Below, in pieces: positions 8,174 to 16,326 of a stretch of DNA of 64,000 nucleotides. Both the position numbers and the translations under genes were made by a program. Under the pieces are notes generated by a model. It had not been told where the DNA came from. It saw only the letters and a list, made by a program, of their open reading frames with translations, and made no database searches. The stretch is taken from NCBI RefSeq assembly GCF_001425745.1, contig NZ_LMDF01000006.1, positions 506,036 to 570,035 of the forward strand, given 5' to 3'. The stretch comes from Caulobacter sp. Root343 (lineage in GTDB: Bacteria > Pseudomonadota > Alphaproteobacteria > Caulobacterales > Caulobacteraceae). How positions within the stretch are numbered: position 1 is the first letter of the stretch; each line of letters starts with the position of its first letter.

Positions 8174-8812
8174 CTAGCGAACGCGACGGATCGAGCTGAT
8201 CCCGTCGTTCCACTCGCGGGGCAGGATGGCCTGGTCGGCGTCGAGCCGGCTGCAGCGGCCCTGGTAGTTGGCGTGCTCGCAGATCTCCCAGCGGCCGCCG
8301 GCGCGGCCGACCTTGATCGACGAGGCCTTGTCGTTGAACTTGACGGCCCCGAGATCGGGCATGTCGCCGATCACTTCATAGGCCCGGCCCTGGTAGTTGG
8401 GGTCTTCGAACATCACGATGTCCGCGCGATAGCCGCCGCCACCGTAGCCGCCGCCGCCCCCGCCATTGTAACCGCCGCCGCCGTTGTAGCCGCCGCCACC
8501 GCCGTTCCAGCCGCCGCCGCCACCGTTGAAGCCGGCGCATTCCAGGCGGCCGTCGCGATTCTCCAGACCCTGGCTGCCGCAGTCGCGAACGCGGGCGCTG
8601 CTCCATTCCCAGCCGCCGCGACCGCTTTGGCAGCGGGCCCAGACCTGGCCGTTGAAGGCGGTGATATCGCGGCACGAGCGCGTGTACGAGCCGCGCGGCG
8701 GATCATCGTACTGGCCGTTCCAGCTCGGCGCCTGGGCCGAAGCGGCGCCGGCGAGAGCGAGCGCGGTCAGAGAGAGGGCGGTCTGGGCCGCCAGGGCGAA
8801 GGTCTTGTGCAT
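8174..8812 (-). CDS. Secreted cyanovirin-N (CVNH) / beta-gamma-crystallin fusion protein
   Basis: Of 212 residues, the first 26 form a signal peptide ending ASAQA. Residues about 38-95 match a CVNH lectin fold: GSYTRSCRDITAFNGQVWA ... DCGSQGLENRDGRLECAG. A Gly/Asn-rich linker of repeated YNGGGG units (about 95-128) leads to a beta/gamma-crystallin domain with FNDKASSIKV and WNDGISSIRR calcium-site signatures. The protein combines a carbohydrate-binding fold with a calcium-binding domain, so an extracellular or surface glycan-binding role is likely. It is first in a two-gene unit with the crystallin gene at 7758, eleven bases apart. Confidence 0.85.
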   Translation of the reverse strand: MHKTFALAAQTALSLTALALAGAASAQAPSWNGQYDDPPRGSYTRSCRDITAFNGQVWARCQSGRGGWEWSSARVRDCGSQGLENRDGRLECAGFNGGGGGWNGGGGGYNGGGGYNGGGGGGYGGGGYRADIVMFEDPNYQGRAYEVIGDMPDLGAVKFNDKASSIKVGRAGGRWEICEHANYQGRCSRLDADQAILPREWNDGISSIRRVR

Positions 8813-8896
8813 GTCGTTTCCCCACCAGAAAGCTTCGTTGTGAAGCCAGCTAGCCGCTCCTCAACTGAACGGCGGCTGAACGGCCCAGCTTAACCT

Positions 8897-11002
8897 TCAG
8901 CGGTCGCCGGGGCGATAGTCCACCTTGGCGTGTCCCTTCAGCTGCGCCTCGGTGAACAGCACCGGCTTGGTCTTCATGGCCACGAACAGCGGCGTCTGGT
9001 CGGCATAGTGCGGCGAAGTCTTGTCCAGGGTCGCCGAGCCGAACTGGTGGATGCTTTCCGAATGGAGCTGTCCGGCTTTGTCCCAGGTGACGAACATGAT
9101 GAAGGTGTCGCCGCCGTCGGCGGTGGTCGTGCCGTCCTTCTGCGGGATGCCCCAGACCGAGCGGTAGGTGTCGGCGGCGCCGTCGATCGGCAGGTCGACG
9201 CTCCCGCGCCGGATCCGGTTGACCTGCCCCCACTCGGGATCCAGGCGGCCGAAGTGGGTCTTCAGGGTCGTGATCGCCGCGCGCAGGCTGTCGATCGGCG
9301 CGGGGGCCGGGTCGTCGTTCACATGGGCGAACAGGATCGGCTGGGTCATCAGGGCCGCCAGGGCCGCGCCGCGATCGTGGACGTCGGCCTTCCTGTCCCA
9401 GGCGCGCAGGATGGCCTGGGCCTTGGCGAGATCGGCGTCGCCCTTGGGATCGATCGCCGTCACTTCGCGAACCATCTCCATGACGCTGGAACGGTCGCTG
9501 AACCCCACGTCGAACTTGTGGGCCCGGAAGCTGGCGTCGGTGATGGCGTGGTCGGTCCCGAAGGTCTCTAGCGCCCGCCAGGCGCGGTTGGTCATGTTGG
9601 TCTGCAGGCCCATCGAGGCGGGGAAGTCGGCGGGCTTGAGGTTGTCGGCGTCCTCGCTGGCCCGAAAGGGGCTGTTGTTGGAGTTGAACACCAGGCCCGA
9701 TTTCGGATTCCACAGCTGCGGGCTCTGGTCGACGGGGCGATAGCCTTGCCAGACCAGGTCCGAGCGGTCGCCGGGCAGGATCCCGGCCCAGTCGGCGGCG
9801 ACGGTGCGGTTCGGATACTGGCCGTTGTGCACGAAGCCGATGTTCCCCGCCGCGTCGGCATAGATGTAGTTGAGGCTGGGGATGGCGTGGGTGGCGATGG
9901 CGGCGCGCCATTCGTCCATGGTCCGCGCGTGGTTCAGCCGCCAGTACTGCAACGGCTGGCGCCATTCCCCCATGCCGGCGTAGCGGATCGCGAAGACGCC
10001 TTGCTTGGTCTCCAGCACCGGGCCGTGCACCGAGCGCAGCACCGCCTTGCGCACCGGCAGGACGATGGGGCCCAGCAGCTTCACGCGCAGGGTGACGTAT
10101 CGCTTTTCGAAGTCCTTCCACTGGCCGTCCAGGCGATACTGGTTCTTGTTCTTGGGGTTGATCGTCAGGCGGTAGACGTCGACCAGGTCGGGCTTGGAGA
10201 CCGTGTTGGCCCAGCCGAGCGTGGCGTTGTGGCCATGCAGCATGAACGGCGCGCCGGGGAAGAAGCCGCCGGCCACGTGCCAGCCCTGGCCGCTCTCGAC
10301 CACGGCCTCGTACCAGGCGACGGGGCCGGTATAGGGCTGGTGCGAATTGACCAGCAGGCGGGTGGCGCCATCGGCGCTGCGGGCGGGCGCGGTCGCCAGG
10401 CCGTTGGAACCCTTCGGCGGAGCGCTCTCGGTCGCGGGTGAAGTCAGGCGCTTCAGCTCGCCGTCCAGGCCGTAGAAGAACGGCTGCTTGAACACGAAGC
10501 CGGCCTCGACGTCCTTGCCGGTCAGGGGCAGGAAGCCCGGCTTGAGCTTTTCCGGATGCTTGGCGGCATAGACGCTGACCCCGTCGGCATAGGCTTCCAT
10601 CAGCTTGCGCAGGTCGGCGGGGAGCTCGTCGTAGTGGCGGTCGACGGTCGGCCAGACGTCGAGCAGGGCCGCGACATAGTCGGTCGGGGCTGCGCTCGCG
10701 CCCTTGCTGCGGGCCAGCACGCCGCGCGTCGCCAGCGCCACGTCCTGCAGGGTTTCGAAGTCGTCCTCGCTCTGGGCGTAGGCCAGGCCGAAGGCCGCGT
10801 CGGCGTCGGTGCGTCCCAGCACGTGCGGCACGCCCCATTCGTCGCGGCGGATGCGGACGTCGTAGAGCTTGGCCTTGGCCAGGATGGCTTGCCGGTCCGG
10901 GGCCTTGGGCAGGCTGGCTCGATCGATCACGACCAAGGCCGCCGCCGCCAGCACGATCAGCGCCAATAGCGCGCCCACGCCGCGCAGGATCCACTTCATC
11001 AT
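8897..11002 (-). CDS. Penicillin acylase family (Ntn hydrolase) protein
   Basis: The 701-residue precursor has an N-terminal membrane or signal segment (residues 5-27), an alpha-like region with RDEWGVPHVLGRTDADAAFG, a spacer, and a GSNG site at residues 198-201. Autocleavage before Ser199 would expose the catalytic N-terminal serine of the beta chain, as in penicillin and acyl-homoserine-lactone acylases; the later motif LLVNSHQPY and the HGHNATLGWANT segment are also typical. It likely acts in the periplasm hydrolysing an amide. The substrate (beta-lactam, acyl-homoserine lactone or other) cannot be told apart by eye. Confidence 0.88.
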   Translation of the reverse strand: MMKWILRGVGALLALIVLAAAALVVIDRASLPKAPDRQAILAKAKLYDVRIRRDEWGVPHVLGRTDADAAFGLAYAQSEDDFETLQDVALATRGVLARSKGASAAPTDYVAALLDVWPTVDRHYDELPADLRKLMEAYADGVSVYAAKHPEKLKPGFLPLTGKDVEAGFVFKQPFFYGLDGELKRLTSPATESAPPKGSNGLATAPARSADGATRLLVNSHQPYTGPVAWYEAVVESGQGWHVAGGFFPGAPFMLHGHNATLGWANTVSKPDLVDVYRLTINPKNKNQYRLDGQWKDFEKRYVTLRVKLLGPIVLPVRKAVLRSVHGPVLETKQGVFAIRYAGMGEWRQPLQYWRLNHARTMDEWRAAIATHAIPSLNYIYADAAGNIGFVHNGQYPNRTVAADWAGILPGDRSDLVWQGYRPVDQSPQLWNPKSGLVFNSNNSPFRASEDADNLKPADFPASMGLQTNMTNRAWRALETFGTDHAITDASFRAHKFDVGFSDRSSVMEMVREVTAIDPKGDADLAKAQAILRAWDRKADVHDRGAALAALMTQPILFAHVNDDPAPAPIDSLRAAITTLKTHFGRLDPEWGQVNRIRRGSVDLPIDGAADTYRSVWGIPQKDGTTTADGGDTFIMFVTWDKAGQLHSESIHQFGSATLDKTSPHYADQTPLFVAMKTKPVLFTEAQLKGHAKVDYRPGDR

Positions 11003-11177
11003 GCTTGTTTCCCCCGGGCCTCTCCGGCCGTTCTATTTATTATCGGCGATCATGCGGGGCGGGCTTCGTCGAGGAAAGAGCCGGTTTCGACGAATCCTTG
11101 CTGAAACTTCATGATAACGCCGTTCGCCGGAGCGCTCGGGCCTGCTACGACAAGCGCCACAGCAAGGGAGGCGCGCA

Positions 11178-11930
11178 ATGGCTCGCAAGCATTTGGTCTC
11201 GGTTATGGCCCTTCTGGCGCTCAGCGTCAGCGGCGCCGCGTTCGCCCAGGTCCCCGCCAACATCGCCAAAGCTCTGGCCGATCCGTCGCGCCCGGCCGCC
11301 GACAGCGCCCGCGACGCGGCGCGCCATCCGGGCGAGATCCTGGCCCTGGCCGAGATCAAGCCGGGCGCCACCGTCGTCGACTACGTGATGGGCGGCGGCT
11401 ACTTCACCCGCATCCTGTCGGGCGCGGTGGGGCCGAAGGGCACGGTCTACGCGTTCCAGCCCACCGAGTTCATCAAGTTCAAGGCCCAGTACGGCGAGGA
11501 CCAGAAGACCACCGTGGCGGCTCTGCCCAACGCCAAGGCCCTGACCGGTCCGATGACGGCGCTGGACCTTCCCGACAATGTCGACGCGGTGATCACCGTC
11601 CAGAACTATCACGACATGCACCTGAAGCCCTTCCCGGTCGACACGGCCGCCAAGGCCAACGCCGAGATCTTCAAGTCGCTGAAGCCGGGCGGGGTGTTCC
11701 TGGTCGTCGACCACGCCGCCGTCGCCGGCTCGGGCATCGGCGCGGCCGACAGCCTGCACCGCATCGACGTCGCCGCCGTGAAGAGTGAAGTCGAGGCCGC
11801 CGGTTTCAAGCTGGAAGCCGAGAGCCCGCTGCTGGCCAGCGCCGCCGATCCGCATACGGCCAGCGTGTTCGATCCCAGCATCCGCGGGAAGACGGATCAG
11901 TTCATCCTGAAGTTCCGCAAGCCGAAGTGA
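11178..11930 (+). CDS. Exported methyltransferase-like protein (COG4798 type)
   Basis: The 250-residue protein starts at ATG 11178 after GGGAGGCGCGCA. Residues 1-23 are a Sec signal peptide (cleavage near AFAQ). The rest has a Rossmann methyltransferase layout: ARHPGEILALAEIKPGATVVDY, a glycine-rich VMGGGYFTR loop, VITVQNYHDMH, and LKPGGVFLVVDH. Such predicted methyltransferases with export signals recur in proteobacteria, but SAM is not known in the periplasm, so the real chemistry is open. It diverges from the acylase gene; a palindromic repeat follows its stop codon. Confidence 0.8.
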   Translation: MARKHLVSVMALLALSVSGAAFAQVPANIAKALADPSRPAADSARDAARHPGEILALAEIKPGATVVDYVMGGGYFTRILSGAVGPKGTVYAFQPTEFIKFKAQYGEDQKTTVAALPNAKALTGPMTALDLPDNVDAVITVQNYHDMHLKPFPVDTAAKANAEIFKSLKPGGVFLVVDHAAVAGSGIGAADSLHRIDVAAVKSEVEAAGFKLEAESPLLASAADPHTASVFDPSIRGKTDQFILKFRKPK

Positions 11931-11943
11931 CAGCGAAGCTGTC

Positions 11944-11976
11944 ATCCCGGACGGCCCGTCAGGGCCGATCCGGGAT
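11944..11976. repeat. Palindromic intergenic repeat (REP-like), possible bidirectional terminator
   Basis: ATCCCGGA-CGGCCC (11944-11957) pairs with GGGCCG-A-TCCGGGAT (11962-11976) with one bulged A. It lies between two converging genes. The GTCATCCCGG...CCGGGATCCAG outline is the kind of palindrome widely repeated in alphaproteobacterial intergenic DNA. Only this copy was seen in the window. Confidence 0.5.
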
Positions 11977-11993
11977 CCAGCGGCTAGACTCTT

Positions 11994-13082
11994 CTACGAC
12001 GCCCGCGCCTCCGCGCCCATGAACACCACCTTGGCGCCCTTGTTGACGGCCGAGCCTAGTTCGGCCGCGTCCCAGTTGGTCAGGCGCACGCAGCCGTGCG
12101 AGGCGCGCTTGTTGACCAGTCTCGGGTCGGGCGTGCCGTGGATGCCGTAGGTGTCCTTGGTCAGGTCGATCCAGGTGGAGCCGACCGGATTGTTCGGACC
12201 AGCCTTGATGGTCAGCTTGGCCTTGGGCTTGCCGAAGGTCAGGCGCGAGGGGTCATAGGTGTAGGTCGGCCGGGGCGCCAGGGTGCGCACCGCCCACTCG
12301 CCGGACGGGGCCGGGCGCTCGGTGCTGCCGACCGTGGCCGGATAGACCGCCAGCTCGACGCCCTCCTTGTCGAAGGCGCGGACCTGACCAAGGGCCTTAT
12401 CGATCTCGATGCGGTCGACCTTGCGGTCCAGCGTGTCGGCGCCGGGCGCCGTCACCATGATCGTCGTTCCGGCCACGGCGAAGTCGGCGCCCGGATTGAG
12501 GGCTTGCAGTAGGGCCTCGTCCACGTGGAAGCGCTCGGCCAGCATCTCCAGCGGGCTGTGGTAGTTCATGGCCGGCAGGGCGGCCATGGCCTCATAGTCT
12601 TCCTTGGCGACGGGCGGCGAGAACGGCCCGGCCACGTCTTGCGGCGTGATCGTATAGTCGACGAGCACCGGGCCGCTGTCGCCGGCGGCCAGGGTCTCGA
12701 CCAGCTTGGCGTCGATCTCGCCGTTGGCGGGCAGGTTGCGTGAGGTCTGGAAGGCCTGGATGGCCAGCTTCAGATTGGTCCCGTCGCGGCCGTCGATGAC
12801 GCCGGGCGAGACATGGGCACGGTCCAGCAGGGTCTGGACCCGGACCAGCAGGTCGCGATGGGCGTTCGGATCGGTCGCGGCCGGATCGAAGGTCGCGTCG
12901 TTGATCGCCTGGGCGATCGGGGAGGCGGCGGTCACGGCCGGCGGCGCGGGAACCAACGGGGTCTGGACGGGGGCCTTCTGGACGGTCTTGCCAGTGGGGA
13001 CGGGTTTGGCCGGCGGCTTGTCGTCACAGGCGCAAAGGGCCAGGACGGCGATCAGGGCGAAACGGGAAACCAGGCCGGTCAT
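11994..13082 (-). CDS. L,D-transpeptidase (YkuD) lipoprotein with peptidoglycan-binding domain
   Basis: The 362-residue protein begins at ATG 13080-13082, with GGAG six bases upstream. The N terminus MTGLVSRFALIAVLALCACDD is a signal sequence with a probable lipobox at LCAC. A PG_binding_1-type region (VQTLLDRAHVSPGVIDGRDG ... AIQAFQTSRNLPANG) precedes a short LysM-like segment (ERFHVDEALLQALNPG) and the YkuD catalytic domain with HGT and SHGCVRLTN, containing the active Cys. It would cross-link peptidoglycan 3-3 or attach proteins in the periplasm. It diverges from an M15 peptidase gene at 13184, suggesting a wall-remodelling pair. Confidence 0.9.
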   Translation of the reverse strand: MTGLVSRFALIAVLALCACDDKPPAKPVPTGKTVQKAPVQTPLVPAPPAVTAASPIAQAINDATFDPAATDPNAHRDLLVRVQTLLDRAHVSPGVIDGRDGTNLKLAIQAFQTSRNLPANGEIDAKLVETLAAGDSGPVLVDYTITPQDVAGPFSPPVAKEDYEAMAALPAMNYHSPLEMLAERFHVDEALLQALNPGADFAVAGTTIMVTAPGADTLDRKVDRIEIDKALGQVRAFDKEGVELAVYPATVGSTERPAPSGEWAVRTLAPRPTYTYDPSRLTFGKPKAKLTIKAGPNNPVGSTWIDLTKDTYGIHGTPDPRLVNKRASHGCVRLTNWDAAELGSAVNKGAKVVFMGAEARAS

Positions 13083-13183
13083 GCAATCTCCAAACGGGGC
13101 CAAATGGCGGGCCAAGGGGCGGGAACGCTCTCCCGTCTCAAGCCTTGAGCCATGGCGAAGTTCCACGGACCTGAGGGATCGGA

Positions 13184-14272
13184 TTGAAGGCGTTGCGCCG
13201 TTTGCTGTGGGGCCTGGGGCTGCTGGCGTTGGCCGTCGGCGGCTTCTGGTTGTGGGTGATCTGGCCGCCGTGGGGGCAAGCTGGCTCGCCGTCACCAGCC
13301 CCCGCCCAGCCGCGTGACGTGGCCGCCTATGCGCCGCCGCAGCACGTACCCTCGATCGACCCGCCCTCGGCCCTGACTGCTCTTTCCGGCGCGCCGGAGT
13401 CTTGCGACGGTGGCGACGCGCCCGAGACCGCCGCCGCCGTCAACGCCGCCTCGCTGACGACCCTGGCCTGGTCGCCGTTCGGCAAGCCCGAGACGGGGTG
13501 GGAGATCTACGCCCCGCGCATCGCCGCCGAGATCGGCACGACCTGCGCCCCGGGCTCGAACGGCTTCGCCTCGGCCCTGGCCCGCTGGCAAGGCGCGCAT
13601 GGCCTGCAGCGCACGGGGGTCGTCGATCCCGCCGTCTTCGCCGCCATGCTGGTGCGCTGGCACCTGGCCCGGCCGTTCGTGCGGGTGAACCGCGAGGGGA
13701 CCTGTCCCGGCGCGCCGCCTGACGCCAACCTGGCCCAGGCGGATCCCAAGGAGAGCTACGGCGGCAAGGCCATCCGCCTGCGGCCCGGCGCGCTGGACGC
13801 CTATCGTCGGATGGTCTCCGAGGCGAGGGCGGCGGGCGTGCTGCGCCGGCCCGAGAGCCTGATGATCTATTCCGGCTTCCGCAGCCCCGACGCCGACGCA
13901 CAGCGCTGCGCGCGGGACAACAACTGCCAGGGCCTGATCCGCACCATCTGCTCGGCCCACCGCACGGGCCTGGCCATGGACGTGTTCATCGATGCGGCCC
14001 CGGGCTTTGGCCCCGACTCCTCGGCCGACGCCAATCGCCTCGTGATGAGCCGCTCGCCGCTCTATCGCTGGATGGTGGTGAACGCGCCGCGGTTCGGCTT
14101 CGTCAACTACGTCTACGAGCCCTGGCACTGGGAGTGGACCGGCGAGCCGCTGCTGCCCGGCGTGCCGATCGCCAGCCTGCCCCAGGCGGGCTCGGAGTCC
14201 GTTACGGAACTTCCGGAAGACTCCACTTCGCGAACGCCGGCCGCTGCTTCAGGCGCGCGTAATAGGCGTTGA
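13184..14272 (+). CDS. M15 family D,D-carboxypeptidase (VanY-like) with membrane anchor
   Basis: The 362-residue product starts at TTG 13184 (GAGGGA upstream) with an N-terminal transmembrane anchor (residues 6-28). A peptidoglycan-binding-like region (FASALARWQGAHGLQRTGVVD) is followed by the M15 zinc-peptidase core: SGFRSPDADAQRC, SAHRTGLAMDVFI (SxHxxGxAxD) and EPWHWEW. These supply the zinc ligands and the catalytic glutamate. It probably trims terminal D-alanine from peptidoglycan stems in the periplasm. The last 24 codons overlap, antisense, the end of the GST gene by 71 bases. Confidence 0.85.
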   Translation: MKALRRLLWGLGLLALAVGGFWLWVIWPPWGQAGSPSPAPAQPRDVAAYAPPQHVPSIDPPSALTALSGAPESCDGGDAPETAAAVNAASLTTLAWSPFGKPETGWEIYAPRIAAEIGTTCAPGSNGFASALARWQGAHGLQRTGVVDPAVFAAMLVRWHLARPFVRVNREGTCPGAPPDANLAQADPKESYGGKAIRLRPGALDAYRRMVSEARAAGVLRRPESLMIYSGFRSPDADAQRCARDNNCQGLIRTICSAHRTGLAMDVFIDAAPGFGPDSSADANRLVMSRSPLYRWMVVNAPRFGFVNYVYEPWHWEWTGEPLLPGVPIASLPQAGSESVTELPEDSTSRTPAAASGARNRR

Positions 14273-14822
14273 GCGCCGGCCATTCCTCGCGCGCGATCGG
14301 GCTGTGCAGCCAGCGATGGACCGACAGGCCCAGCACGATGTCGGCGATGGTGAAGTGCTCGCCGGCCACGTAGGCGCCGGTGTCGACCAGCCGCGCGTCC
14401 AGGAGGCCCATGGCCGTGTTCCAGGCCACGACGCTGGCCTCGATCTGCTTGGGATCGTCGAAGCCGGGGAACTTGCGTACGAGGCCCGCGAAGGCGTAGC
14501 GCCAGGCCGTGTTCAGCTCGGTCGCCTGCCAGTCCATCCACTGGTCGACCAGGGCCCGCGCCCGGCGGCCGTCCGGAAACAGCGGCGTGCCGGCCGCCAC
14601 ATAGCGGCAGATGGCGTTGCTCTCCCACAGCGGACCGTCCTCGTCGATCAGCACCGGCACGAGGGCGTTGGGGTTCCATTGCAGGAACTTTGGATCGTTG
14701 GTGGGCGAATAGCCCGCGCCCCAGTCCTCGCGCTCATAGGCCCGGTCCAGCTCGTCCAGGGTCCAGAGCACCTTGCGGACGTTGATGGAAGAGGTGCGTC
14801 CGAGGACCTTGGGGATCGTCAC
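14202..14822 (-). CDS. Glutathione S-transferase family protein
   Basis: The 206-residue protein shows an N-terminal thioredoxin-like domain (RTSSINVRKVLWTLDEL, NPNALVPVLIDEDGPLWESNAICRYVA, with the conserved cis-Pro and ES of the glutathione site) and an all-helical C-terminal domain (FTIADIVLGLSVHRW). It starts at GTG 14820-14822, which overlaps the TGA of the small gene upstream as GTGA, implying translational coupling. Likely a cytosolic glutathione-dependent enzyme of unknown substrate. A second, different GST lies at 47732. Confidence 0.88.
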   Translation of the reverse strand: MTIPKVLGRTSSINVRKVLWTLDELDRAYEREDWGAGYSPTNDPKFLQWNPNALVPVLIDEDGPLWESNAICRYVAAGTPLFPDGRRARALVDQWMDWQATELNTAWRYAFAGLVRKFPGFDDPKQIEASVVAWNTAMGLLDARLVDTGAYVAGEHFTIADIVLGLSVHRWLHSPIAREEWPALNAYYARLKQRPAFAKWSLPEVP

Positions 14823-15007
14823 CGGGTCATCCAGGGCTTGGACTTGCCGGTGGGCGCGGCGACGCTGGCGCGCTCGATCTTGCCGCTGGAGGCCTTGGCC
14901 CCGTGGCCGTGCTTGCCTTGGGCGGCCTTCTTCAGGCGCAGGGCGCGTTGCATCGGCGTCTCGTCGTTCGACGCTTCGGGGGCCGGAACTTCGGGTTTAT
15001 CGGTCAT
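14819..15007 (-). CDS. Small basic hypothetical protein (62 aa)
   Basis: ATG 15005-15007 opens a 62-residue frame, MTDKPEVPAPEASNDETPMQ..., with an acidic N terminus and a Lys-rich central and C-terminal part (LRLKKAAQGKHGHGAKASSGK). No membrane segment or known domain was recognised; similar small Lys-rich proteins occur in Caulobacterales. The four-base GTGA overlap with the GST gene indicates an operon and coupled translation, which is the best evidence that it is real. Confidence 0.6.
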   Translation of the reverse strand: MTDKPEVPAPEASNDETPMQRALRLKKAAQGKHGHGAKASSGKIERASVAAPTGKSKPWMTR

Positions 15008-15070
15008 AGGGGCGATGTAGGCCTCGAAAGACGCCTTGAGAAGGCCGCGCTTGAAGGTCAGTCTGGAAAG

Positions 15071-15634
15071 ATGTCGCGCCGCCGTTCGGTTCCCGTCCTG
15101 ATCGCCCTCGCCGCCCTTTCGGCGTCGGTCGCCAACGCTCAAAGCAAGGCCCCGCCGAAGGACGAGCCCAACGCCGTCTCGCCGGTGCTGATCATGCCGC
15201 CGACCCTGCCGCCCAAGCTGGTCTCGACCTATCCGGCCGAGGGCGAGACGGTCGCCCCGGGCGTGCTGATCCTGAAGGTCTCGTTCGACCAGCAGATGAC
15301 GCCCAGCGCCTGGAACTACGCGCCCGCCCCGGGCGCCGAGCCGATGGACTGCGTGAAGACGCCGCGCCTGCTCGGCGACCAGAGGACCTTCGTGCTGCTG
15401 TGCCGGGTGCTGGCCGACAAAACCTATGGCGTGACGTTCAACGCCCAGCGGCCGGGCGGCTTCGCCAATCTCGGCGAGAACCCGGCCCTGACGGCGGCCC
15501 TGACGTTCAAGGTCGACTCCGACACGCCGATCACCACCGTGCGCCGGGCGATGGAGGCGGCCAAGCTGCAGCCGGACCAGATGCCGGTTCAAGACGCGCC
15601 GATGGCCGTGGCGGCGAGCGCCTCGGGTCGCTAG
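15071..15634 (+). CDS. Secreted protein with Ig-like (SbsA-type) domain
   Basis: The 187-residue protein begins at ATG 15071 (GGAAAG just upstream) with a Sec signal peptide, MSRRRSVPVLIALAALSASV, cleaved near ANAQ. The mature part resembles bacterial Ig-like domains: LVSTYPAEGETVAPGVLILK, VSFDQQMTPSAWNY and TYGVTFNAQR. It lacks any catalytic motif. Probably periplasmic or surface-located; partner unknown. It diverges from the small gene at 14819 and its stop shares a CTAG with the convergent DUF1851 gene. Confidence 0.65.
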   Translation: MSRRRSVPVLIALAALSASVANAQSKAPPKDEPNAVSPVLIMPPTLPPKLVSTYPAEGETVAPGVLILKVSFDQQMTPSAWNYAPAPGAEPMDCVKTPRLLGDQRTFVLLCRVLADKTYGVTFNAQRPGGFANLGENPALTAALTFKVDSDTPITTVRRAMEAAKLQPDQMPVQDAPMAVAASASGR

Positions 15635-16170
15635 TCGTCGAGCGTGACGCCGGTGATCGGAGCGCCGGGCGGCAGATCCTTGACCTGCTGATGCAGTTGG
15701 GCGGCGAGGTCGGCCTTTACGACGAACAGGGTCTTGGTGACGGTTTCCACCGAGCACTGGCCGCCGAGGACAGGCGGCAGGGTCCAATCGAAGCACTCCC
15801 GAGGATCCAGGCTCAGTCCGCGTCGCGCGGCGGCCTGGACCCAGACGTCGCCCAACAGCATGTCCCGGTACTCATTGTCGCCGATCGCCTGGACGAAGGC
15901 CTCGCGGTCTTGGGCCACGACGCGGAGCGCGCCCTCCATCATGTCCAGCGTCACGACGCCGTCCGGCGTTTCGAAGAACATGTCGCCGAACGGGCCGACC
16001 AAGGCGACGCCCGTGCTGGGCGGATCCAGCCACCCCCATGCCGACAAGGCGTGCGTGACGTCCGGCGTGGGAATGTCCAGCACCAGAGAGGGATAGAGAC
16101 CACGCACGGCCTCGGACAACGGGGTGGTCTGGCTTGGCGGCGTCCGCCGTCCGAACAGTCCCTTGAACAT
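15631..16170 (-). CDS. DUF1851 / T6SS immunity Tdi1-type protein
   Basis: The 179-residue protein starts at ATG 16168-16170. The family features are clear: GPFGDMFFETPDGVVTLDMM in the middle, and the C-terminal signature PPVLGGQCSVETV ... QLHQQVKDLPPGAPI. This matches the DUF1851 (Tdi1 C-terminal) domain. The family founder neutralises a type VI DNase effector in Agrobacterium, but many members stand alone. No Tde-like effector, VgrG or other type VI gene is present nearby, so this is an orphan immunity-type gene. The stop overlaps that of the Ig-like gene at CTAG. Confidence 0.75.
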   Translation of the reverse strand: MFKGLFGRRTPPSQTTPLSEAVRGLYPSLVLDIPTPDVTHALSAWGWLDPPSTGVALVGPFGDMFFETPDGVVTLDMMEGALRVVAQDREAFVQAIGDNEYRDMLLGDVWVQAAARRGLSLDPRECFDWTLPPVLGGQCSVETVTKTLFVVKADLAAQLHQQVKDLPPGAPITGVTLDD

Positions 16171-16326
16171 GACTCGGCTCCCGGGAAGAAGGCGCGCAGC
16201 GAACCATGGTTCGGGGATCTGAATCCACCGAAAGTTGAGGGGTGGACGGTCCTGGTCGGGATCGACACGGCGCCCCCGCCATCCAAGCTTGTGGCGCGCG
16301 GGCCAACCTTGCCCCATCATCTTCCG

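Noticed and set aside
8413-8530. GGCGGC-type short tandem repeats that might suggest a repeat array
   Set aside because: They encode the Gly/Asn-rich linker of the CVNH-crystallin protein; no spacers or palindromic units are present.
15400-16326. Upstream extension of the DUF3883 gene
   Set aside because: This part is the shadow of the Ig-like and DUF1851 genes; family similarity begins after 16327.
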